A stretch of DNA of 64,000 bases from Campylobacteraceae bacterium (GTDB taxonomy: Bacteria > Campylobacterota > Campylobacteria > Campylobacterales > Campylobacteraceae), in the NCBI GenBank assembly GCA_031268335.1, contig JAIRXG010000006.1, positions 155,351-219,350 of the forward strand, read 5' to 3'. The notes under the pieces are model-generated. The model had not been told where the DNA came from, made no database searches, and saw only the letters and a list, made by a program, of their open reading frames with translations. The first letter of the stretch is position 1. The number at the start of each line of letters is the position of its first letter. Positions 57,533 to 64,000 of this stretch are shown piece after piece. Position numbers and translations under genes: made by a program.

Positions 57533-57544
57533 TTGTGTTCTACG

Positions 57545-57573
57545 ATTATGCCTAAAACACGAAAAAAAGTCAA
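57545..57573 (-). promoter_or_regulatory. Sigma70 promoter of the type III toxin-antitoxin locus
   Basis: On the minus strand, TTGACT (57573-57568), a 17-bp spacer and CATAAT (57550-57545). The start of transcription would fall just before the first repeat. Confidence 0.85.
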
Positions 57574-57625
57574 CAAAAAATTAGACTTTAGAATTAAATC
57601 TTTCAATTGTGTGGGTTTTTACGAG

Positions 57626-57655
57626 AAACAGGGCGGAGTTAAGTCCGCCCTGTTT
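57626..57655. terminator. Strong hairpin terminator downstream of the 409-aa gene
   Basis: A 12-bp perfect stem AAACAGGGCGGA / TCCGCCCTGTTT with a 6-nt loop. It closes the minus-strand unit at 57754-58983 and insulates the toxin promoter from it. Confidence 0.8.
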
Positions 57656-57753
57656 TCGACAGCGTCTAAGCGTTACGCGTTTGCATTTCGCTAAAAGCGC
57701 ACTCATTGCTAAAAGCAGCGTTTATGATGCCGGCTTTCAGCCTTTGCTCATTT

Positions 57754-58983
57754 TCACAGATAACCGTTTACTGTTATCGTGAGATTGTTAAGATAAACCT
57801 TTCCGTCCCCGCCGCTTCCATACGCCCATATTCTTATTTCGCCCGGATTTGAATCGTATGATATGTCTATGTCATTAACCTCTGTTCCGCCTATATCCGC
57901 GATGTTGATATTCTTACTTGCATAAAATGATTTTCCATCTATGATAGCACTTTGTGTAAATACAGTCCCATTTATCTCAAACGAAACGGTAACTGCCGCA
58001 AAGCCGACCCAATTGTCTATACCTGTCGGTTCTATAGAAAAAGGTATATTTTTCTGAATACCTATGTCGATAACAAACTCCGTACCTATCAAAAACGTAT
58101 CGGTTATATCTAAAACCGTTTTAAATAATACAACTGCGACCCATAACATGCCGATTGGATTTTGTTCAGGGTTATAATTCCAATACACTAAAGATTCGCC
58201 ACTAGAGTCCATTGCCGTTAATTTTTGCAAGTAATTACTCGAAAAAGTTTTGTTCATTACTTGCTTACCGCCGTTTCGATTGTTATCGATAAAATCTATA
58301 GCGTGTAAATTAACATTGTTACTCTCCGATGTGCTTAGAGTTACCGCCGCATAATTATCGTCGATATTGTAAGGAGCATTTATATCCGTCCTAATCTCAA
58401 TCGACGCATCCACATATATATACTCAAACATCGTCCAATCGATTTCTGTCAAATTTGGATTGATTCTCTGCTCTATAAAAAGTATAATATCGTTTATGGA
58501 TATTTCGTCATCATTGTCCAGACCCACATCATCCGCTTCAGAACCCACAACCCCATAATTTTCGATAAGCTTTTGAAACGTAAGCTCTCCGTTGCCGCCG
58601 CAGTTTAGTATCTTTTCGACGTTGTTTACGCGATTTACGATATCTACAATGTCTACATTTTCAACATTGCTTACGCTATCGACCGTACCCACGTCGACTT
58701 TGCTCAAAGTCGGCGCGATGTATGTGAAACCTTTGCTTTTATTGCTTTGCAAAAATGTAATCTCGCCGCCTTTTACCGCCTTGCAACTTACGTATACTTT
58801 GTTGGTATTTACGGTGTCTATCCCGCCGTTTTGCATTAGAGTAATTGCCGGATTTGTGGTTAACTCCAGTCTCATTTGTACTTCTACGGGGCTATATTGC
58901 AAAATGATATAATCGCCCGCTTCCAAAGCTATCTCTTGATTGTCCAACCCGTTGTCTATTTTAAATTTTACTACGCTATACAT
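57754..58983 (-). CDS. Phage-like structural protein of unknown family
   Basis: A 409-aa beta-rich protein. The N-terminal 90 residues (FKIDNGLDNQEIALEAGDYI and following VEVQMRLEL) resemble small phage virion proteins that shape particles or tails. A segment at about residues 95-128 (VGTVDSVSNVENVDIVDIV, NRVNNVEKIL) is a V/D/N repeat that could form a trimeric coiled coil or stalk. The C-terminal part has a jelly-roll-like strand pattern (FEINGTVFTQSAIID; VYLNNLTITVNG). AAAGGAG lies 6 nt upstream. No other phage genes are nearby, so it may be a stray tail-fibre-like or surface protein. Family not established. Confidence 0.55.
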   Translation of the reverse strand: MYSVVKFKIDNGLDNQEIALEAGDYIILQYSPVEVQMRLELTTNPAITLMQNGGIDTVNTNKVYVSCKAVKGGEITFLQSNKSKGFTYIAPTLSKVDVGTVDSVSNVENVDIVDIVNRVNNVEKILNCGGNGELTFQKLIENYGVVGSEADDVGLDNDDEISINDIILFIEQRINPNLTEIDWTMFEYIYVDASIEIRTDINAPYNIDDNYAAVTLSTSESNNVNLHAIDFIDNNRNGGKQVMNKTFSSNYLQKLTAMDSSGESLVYWNYNPEQNPIGMLWVAVVLFKTVLDITDTFLIGTEFVIDIGIQKNIPFSIEPTGIDNWVGFAAVTVSFEINGTVFTQSAIIDGKSFYASKNINIADIGGTEVNDIDISYDSNPGEIRIWAYGSGGDGKVYLNNLTITVNGYL

Positions 58984-59009
58984 GCGTTCTCCTTTGCGGA
59001 TTTTATGTA

Positions 59010-59150
59010 TTAAACTTTACTCTTGCATTCGATAATCGCAATTCGTTTGCGTATTTTCCAACGATAGTCCGAACTTTGTGCATAAACGTTTTGATGATTA
59101 TCGTTTGCTGCCGCCCTCTTTATCGCTTTGAAAAAGCTTTTTATATCCAT
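59010..59150 (-). CDS. 46-aa basic protein upstream of the phage-like gene
   Basis: A short ORF (MDIKSFFKAIKRAAANDNHQ; DYRWKIRKRIAIIECKSKV) with an excellent AAAGGAG site 5 nt before the ATG. It ends 26 nt before the 409-aa gene on the same strand. It is highly basic. No family recognised. The good ribosome site and spacing support it. Confidence 0.55.
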   Translation of the reverse strand: MDIKSFFKAIKRAAANDNHQNVYAQSSDYRWKIRKRIAIIECKSKV

Positions 59151-59642
59151 TATGCTCCTTTTTTATGAAATTATCTTCCTTGCATACTTCCCATCCGCCA
59201 ACAGACAATAGCCTTTAATGCTATCCTTTTTTCGCGCTCTCATTATTTGAAATAATACCGTTCGTATCATTTTTATTATCAATCTATAAAACATTTTATG
59301 CCAAAACTTTTAAAAAGTCAAGTTTGATTAAGTATCGTTTGTATTGTATATTTTGCAACCGCTTGATAACAGATGCAAATGATAAAACTTTTTTCGTCAG
59401 TCGTTGTTTGCTTATAACTCTCAACGCGATTTGGCATATTTCAAAGTTTATGTAAGTTGCCGCTACTTTGTTTGCTTATATATTATTAGTCGTTATCGCT
59501 ATACATTTATACATGTAGTATGATTTATTATCAAACCGAACGTTTGTTTATTTTATTTTTATCGCCAAATCTCAGAAGCAAATTTTTATGCAAATCAATT
59601 TTGCGCAAGGCTTATCGCCATTCATTTTTTTCGCGATATTTT
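59151..59642. other. Intergenic region, no gene seen
   Basis: About 490 nt between the phage-like pair and the response regulator, AT-rich, with a TACATGTA octamer at 59510-59517. No ORF with a ribosome site was found. Confidence 0.5.
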
Positions 59643-60332
59643 TTATAATAGTCTATCTTTGTCGAAAAAGTATTTTTTATTTCCGATTTTGACCAAGATG
59701 TTATTGTCCAAAAGTTGTTTGAAAGTTTTTACAATTGCATTTTTGTCTACATGTACATGTTTGGCTATATCTTCACAAGAGTAATTCAAAACGCTGCTTT
59801 CATCAAGATTTTTTATGATAAAACGTATAGTTTCCACTTGTTTATTGCCGGTTGCTATTGTAGCCGTTTTGATTATCTCGTTAAAATTTTTTATCTCTCG
59901 TTGTTGAATTTTGGGCAGTAAAGCGTCGTATAAACAATCCAAAAGGTCTTTCATATTTGTAGGTTTCACGATATAGCTTTCGGCGTTTAGCTTTATCGCG
60001 TCTAAAGTAGTGTTTGTGTCGCTGAAAACGCTTGTGATAATGATGGGCGTTTTTATCCCAAGTTCAAATCTTAAATATCTTAGAAATCCCAAAGAGTTTT
60101 CATTTCTAAGCATAATGTCCGATATTATGGCGTCTATATTTTCGCTTCTTATTATACTATAAGCTTCTTTGGCATTTAACGCGCCATAGATTTTTTTGAC
60201 AAAATCGCTCAAAGCATCGGATATATGCCTAAATAAGCTCAACTCGTCCTCTATATACAATACGTTAAATTGGCCTAATAGATTGTAGTTGCGGCCAAAC
60301 TCTTTGCTAGCCAAACTATTTTCGCCCAACAT
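59643..60332 (-). CDS. Response regulator with C-terminal winged-helix-like domain
   Basis: A 229-aa protein. The N-terminal receiver domain shows the acidic pair E28/D29 (YIEDE), the phosphorylation site D72 (ISDIML), T100 (IITS) and K123 (VKPT). After a linker, residues 150-229 (VETIRFIIKNLDESSVLNYS; DIAKHVHVDKNAIVKTFKQL) look like a winged helix-turn-helix. It has no kinase gene beside it. It is divergent from the large surface protein, which it may control. Confidence 0.85.
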   Translation of the reverse strand: MLGENSLASKEFGRNYNLLGQFNVLYIEDELSLFRHISDALSDFVKKIYGALNAKEAYSIIRSENIDAIISDIMLRNENSLGFLRYLRFELGIKTPIIITSVFSDTNTTLDAIKLNAESYIVKPTNMKDLLDCLYDALLPKIQQREIKNFNEIIKTATIATGNKQVETIRFIIKNLDESSVLNYSCEDIAKHVHVDKNAIVKTFKQLLDNNILVKIGNKKYFFDKDRLL

Positions 60333-60770
60333 TACTCCTTATCAGCATTTTAATATAAATTATTTATGTTTCTTTAAAATTTCTTTCTTAAAAATTAAAA
60401 TTTGCTCTGATAAACATCTAATATCAAATTAAAACTACATTTTATCTTACCATACCTTAATATTATATATGATTATGATTAGATTATATTTATATTAAAA
60501 ATAATTGTTTTGTAGCAAAATCCATCTTTTAAAACGGATAAAGTTATGATATGTAATCGAAATTAATCGCTATAGTGTATTACTATTTAATTATATTCAT
60601 AAATTATTCTCTCTATTTTATATTGATTAGCTACTTTTTTAAGTTTACTTTTTGCTTATTTCTAATAAACTAATGGACATGTTTCGCTTATATTGTTTTA
60701 TTAAATCATTAGTAAATAGTTGGTTATAAAATAATATGAGTGTATAAAATTATCATTATTAGTGTTTTTT
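60333..60770. other. Divergent AT-rich promoter region
   Basis: About 440 nt, extremely AT-rich (near 85% in parts), between the response regulator and the surface-protein gene. No ORF. Several TATAAT-like boxes occur on both strands, so single promoters could not be chosen. Confidence 0.5.
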
Positions 60771-60782
60771 GGAGGTATATTT

Positions 60783-63700
60783 ATGTCAATTGTATATGAT
60801 ATATTTATAAAGAGTTGTTATATAGTAAATAAAGTCTTTAGTATTCTTAAAAAAGTTAAATATATTTTTTTATTTTACTACTATATTATAAACCTGACCA
60901 AGCGTATGTCAAAATCTTTTTTTGTTCTTATAGCGGCCATATTTTTAACTTCAAGTGCAAATGCGGTTACATGGAGTGAAGATCTTCTTTATCTTTGTGC
61001 TGGGAGTGGTATTTATTCTGTAAATCCGGCAACTGGCAGTGTTTCAGGTCAACTTGCTAACGATGGTGGCAATGACCCAACATGCGGTTTGGGTCCGATA
61101 GACCCCCAAAATGGTAATTATGCATTAAGAATGTATACGTGGGGTTGGACTTGGGACGGCGGCGGTAGTAGTAGTTATAGAATACGCTATATGAACAGCG
61201 GCGCGACAGATTGGACTTACTTGAACTACTCTACATACAGTGCGCTTGGTGATAGTGCCGGCGGCGAGGTTGATTTAAACGGTAATGTTTATATAATGGT
61301 ACAAAACTCTCCAAGCTACCCAATCACTTCTCAATATTTGATAATATTCAATCCGCGCACCGGAGCAGTAATAAACTACTCCGGCAGCATTGGCGCCGCT
61401 TCTACTGCAGATCAGTTAACAACAAACGGTGACTCTGTATCTGATATGGCTATAGACGCAGAAGGCAACGCTTATATGTTAATTCGAGGCGTTACGACAA
61501 GAGGATATGGTTCGGGGTCTTTCATCGTGCGCATTGTTCCGGGAACCGCTGGTTCGCAATGGAAATATAATATAGTCAAAAAGCTTAGCGTAAGTCTTCC
61601 CAACATTTATGGCATGGCGTTTTTGAATGGTTATCTATATACAGTAGGCGGTACCGGCGCATCCGATGGCTTATTGCGGATAGATCCTTTAAGCGGCAGT
61701 GTGACAAAGGTAATCAATTCATTGGGCAGTGCCGTAGTTTATGATATGGCGTCGGCTCAGACCGCTCCTGTTATCACAGGTAAAATATACAACGACGCCA
61801 ATGGAAACGGCGTCATAGATACTGGAGAAGGCGGCATAGGAGGCATTACCGTAGAGATATATGATAGTGCTACCGGAGCATATTTGGGAGTGGCTACTAC
61901 GAATGGTAACGGCGACTATACTTTTCTTGTTAAAACAAGCGCTACCGGAATAAGTTACCATATTCGCGTGAAAAATCCTATTATCGACGGTTTGCATGCC
62001 GCTCAAACATATGCGTCTGCCGGAAATACGGCTTCCGATCCGGTAAATGGTAGAGTGAACACAGTAACGGCTTTTTGCGCCGACTTTGACGCAAGAACCG
62101 ACGCGGTCGCAAAAACTATAAACGGAACTTGCTATGGCGCGAGATTAAACGGCATAGATAGCAGCACATCAACTAATATATTATCAAACCAAATCAACTA
62201 TTTATCAACGGTTGTTATGAGAACGGATAAAGCTGTTGCTCATGCCGACTTTGGTTTTACCGCAGTTTCCGATAGAGGCGACGCTCCTCAAACAAATTAC
62301 GGCGAAGCGATACACAACATCGGCGTGAAAGACTTTTCCGGCAAACCGATAATATATCTTGGAAGCGACGTAAGCGCGGAAGCAACCTCTAAATATAGCG
62401 CCGATGCCGATGCCGACGATTTTGATGACGGTATGTTTGCGCTTATTAACGGCGTTGAGACTCCTTTGCAAAATGCCGTATTTTTAAGAGGTAAAGATTA
62501 TACTTTCAGGTCTTATGTAAATGGAATTATTTCAGATAAAGGTTGTATAAGACACTTCATAGGGTTAGATGTGAGCGGCAACGGCGGTTTTATTAATACC
62601 TTTCAAGCAATAGACAATAACAATAGTAATGTTTGCTATTCGATTGGTTCTGAGAGTGTGAAAGATAAAATTTATAGAATTCCTTCTACTACAGGAACGT
62701 TAACAGGGCAAACATTTTTCAGGACAAGACTTATCAGCATGTATGACAGCGCGGTCACATCTCTTGTTACTCCTACCGGCAATACATTGTCCGGACCAAA
62801 CGCTCCTTGGGTTTTAAACGGTGAAGTTGAAGACTACAAGATATTGGTAGTGGGAAGTCAGATAAGATTAAACGTAAAAAGTATAGGCGATGTGGGAAAT
62901 TTCACATTTGGTATCTCAAATGTGGATACGGCTTTTCCCTCAATCAATACAAGAACTTTGCGAACTACGGCTTCCAACGTGTTCATAAATCAGCCGTATG
63001 ACGGGACTGTTCACGCTATAAGTACGGCAGGGGCCGATATCAAAATAACGCCTACGGTTGCGTCAAATTTTGGATTGGTCAAGTCGCAAACCGGGTGCGT
63101 TGATTTGACGTACAGTTCTTCGGACAATCTGAGCATAACTTTTGACAATAGCGGCGCTATAACCGTGCCTGCTGCCGAAGTCAAAACCGACTCGGATATA
63201 GCTTGCAATATAGTTTATGGAGTGGAACCGACTATCGAGTTTATAACAAATATCGCAAATCGCGCCTTTACCGACGATAACTTCAATATAAGCGTAAAGG
63301 ACGCTTCCGATACTATCCTCAAATCAAATCAAACGACATCGGGCGTATCAAGCGTTTCAACCGGGATTTTTCAAGTAGCGGCTGAGAGCGAATATCTATT
63401 TGATCAAGTTATGGCGAGCGGAAGTATAAGCGGTTCAAATCACTATACAAGAGATATAAATTGTACCAACTTGAAAGATAATTCGGCGATTGTTGCAAAT
63501 GCGCTTCCGTTTACGCTCAACGCCACATTCGGCGATAATATAAAATGCGAAATAACAAATGACGCTATAGTTGCAAATCTGGGAACTTCAGAGATAAAAG
63601 CGGTTCCGTCGACTCAAACGGTAGGCGGTAATTCGACCATCACTGTTACTCTGAAAGATAGCTCGGGAGATGTGATAAATTCGGGCGGAGATAGAGTCGT

Positions 63701-64000
63701 TATATTTATGGACGCTACGGCTGCCATGAGATTGACAAACGGCACGGCTTCGTATTTGTCGATGATGGCAAATATTACGGCTATTGACAATGGCAACGGA
63801 ACATATGATGCTTATATAGGTTCGGATTTGTCCGGTGTAGCTGATTTGACGTTTAGCGTAAATGGCATTATGGGTAGCAATACCGCCAACGTAACATTTA
63901 AATCAGGCAACTCCAGCGGTGAGAATTCAAGAATAGACATAACTCACCCTGATGATCCTACGACATCCATAAGAGTCGATAACCAATATCCTTATACGAT
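60783..64000 (+). CDS. Very large exported surface protein (SdrD B-like, GEVED and Ig-like domains), 5' part
   Basis: An open frame of at least 1072 codons that leaves the window. GGAGG lies 7 nt before the ATG at 60783. An unusual 41-residue basic and aromatic leader precedes a normal signal peptide (MSKSFFVLIAAIFLTSSANA), recalling extended signal-peptide regions of large autotransported proteins. After cleavage comes a beta-propeller-like part (DLLYLCAGSGIYSVNPATGS). Then comes an SdrD B-like domain (GKIYNDANGNGVIDTGEGGI), a GEVED domain ending in NGEVEDYKILVVG, repeated beta domains, and an invasin-like Ig domain (STQTVGGNSTITVTLKDSSG). A secreted adhesin or matrix protein is likely. An alternative start at 60906 lacks a ribosome site. 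Confidence 0.85.
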   Translation, partial: MSIVYDIFIKSCYIVNKVFSILKKVKYIFLFYYYIINLTKRMSKSFFVLIAAIFLTSSANAVTWSEDLLYLCAGSGIYSVNPATGSVSGQLANDGGNDPTCGLGPIDPQNGNYALRMYTWGWTWDGGGSSSYRIRYMNSGATDWTYLNYSTYSALGDSAGGEVDLNGNVYIMVQNSPSYPITSQYLIIFNPRTGAVINYSGSIGAASTADQLTTNGDSVSDMAIDAEGNAYMLIRGVTTRGYGSGSFIVRIVPGTAGSQWKYNIVKKLSVSLPNIYGMAFLNGYLYTVGGTGASDGLLRIDPLSGSVTKVINSLGSAVVYDMASAQTAPVITGKIYNDANGNGVIDTGEGGIGGITVEIYDSATGAYLGVATTNGNGDYTFLVKTSATGISYHIRVKNPIIDGLHAAQTYASAGNTASDPVNGRVNTVTAFCADFDARTDAVAKTINGTCYGARLNGIDSSTSTNILSNQINYLSTVVMRTDKAVAHADFGFTAVSDRGDAPQTNYGEAIHNIGVKDFSGKPIIYLGSDVSAEATSKYSADADADDFDDGMFALINGVETPLQNAVFLRGKDYTFRSYVNGIISDKGCIRHFIGLDVSGNGGFINTFQAIDNNNSNVCYSIGSESVKDKIYRIPSTTGTLTGQTFFRTRLISMYDSAVTSLVTPTGNTLSGPNAPWVLNGEVEDYKILVVGSQIRLNVKSIGDVGNFTFGISNVDTAFPSINTRTLRTTASNVFINQPYDGTVHAISTAGADIKITPTVASNFGLVKSQTGCVDLTYSSSDNLSITFDNSGAITVPAAEVKTDSDIACNIVYGVEPTIEFITNIANRAFTDDNFNISVKDASDTILKSNQTTSGVSSVSTGIFQVAAESEYLFDQVMASGSISGSNHYTRDINCTNLKDNSAIVANALPFTLNATFGDNIKCEITNDAIVANLGTSEIKAVPSTQTVGGNSTITVTLKDSSGDVINSGGDRVVIFMDATAAMRLTNGTASYLSMMANITAIDNGNGTYDAYIGSDLSGVADLTFSVNGIMGSNTANVTFKSGNSSGENSRIDITHPDDPTTSIRVDNQYPYT

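Larger units (their letters stand above)
57407..57538 (-). ncRNA. Type III antitoxin RNA with two tandem repeats
   Basis: Predicted short RNA from about 57538 (7 nt past the -10 box) to the terminator. It contains two perfect 42-nt repeats at 45-nt spacing. Read on the minus strand, each unit begins GTGGCTCGCTCGCGGCAATG and ends with ATATGCCGTCAA. GGC...GCC pairs inside the unit (CGGCA / TGCCG) could form the pseudoknot-like fold of such antitoxins. The mature units are expected to be cut by the toxin itself. Confidence 0.85.

Noticed and set aside
57355..57606. 83-codon minus-strand ORF across the antitoxin repeats
   Set aside because: Its repeated peptide is only the translation of the RNA repeats. 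It runs through the terminator and into the toxin gene in another frame, and has no ribosome site.

Overview
The window is a low-GC chromosomal segment of a Campylobacterota (epsilonproteobacterial) organism. Supporting signs are a DUF2603/UPF0763 gene, a GyrA whose QRDR threonine falls at residue 86 as in Campylobacter, and the overall protein style. rpoB and rpoC are separate genes that overlap by one base, which argues against Helicobacter and Wolinella, where the two are fused. The genus cannot be fixed from the sequence alone.

Positions 1-9500 carry housekeeping genes: the 3' part of lepA, comF, gyrA, and a tight asd-yqhA-hemE-radical SAM operon. Positions 9900-28300 are the translation and transcription core. 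They hold tRNA-Asn, then tRNA-Thr/Tyr/Gly/Thr-tuf-rpmG-tRNA-Trp-secE-nusG-rplK-rplA, an unexpected AmiS/UreI-type channel gene, rplJ-rplL with an L10-type leader, rpoB-rpoC, and rpsL-rpsG-fusA. Clear intrinsic terminators or attenuators follow tuf, rplL, rpoC and rpsG.

Positions 28300-39900 are accessory DNA on both sides of a tRNA-Arg. A two-gene cassette (a large protein with a sulfatase-modifying-factor-like C-terminus, coupled to an NYN/LOTUS-type putative RNase) is present twice. In the second copy the nuclease gene has collapsed to a pseudogene. TraB/GumN and alr follow. Next comes a decaying stretch with a duplicated segment of about 160 bp that gives two unrelated membrane proteins the same C-terminal tail, an ankyrin-like secreted protein and its wrecked copy, and XRE and lipoprotein pseudogenes.

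Positions 39900-54000 return to core genes. One minus-strand operon holds ribA-rsmG-PP0621-hypothetical-htpX. A 1438-aa activase/dehydratase-type Fe-S protein follows. A plus-strand run carries creD-hemB-argF-DUF2603-hemN-(Fe-S protein). Three heme genes (hemE, hemB, hemN) lie in the window.

Positions 54000-57660 form a small defence/toxin island: an Abi-C family protein, a RelB/YafQ toxin-antitoxin pair with its operator, and a complete type III toxin-antitoxin locus. The type III locus has a sigma70 promoter, two identical 42-nt antitoxin RNA repeats at 45-nt spacing, an intrinsic terminator and a ToxN/CptN-like toxin gene. I regard it as the most informative hidden system here. The last part holds a phage-like structural protein with a 46-aa partner, a response regulator, and the start of a very large exported surface protein that runs off the end.

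Across the window the octamer TACATGTA is strongly over-represented (22 found by eye against about 2-3 expected), often at gene ends and between genes. No rRNA, CRISPR array or intact insertion sequence was seen.
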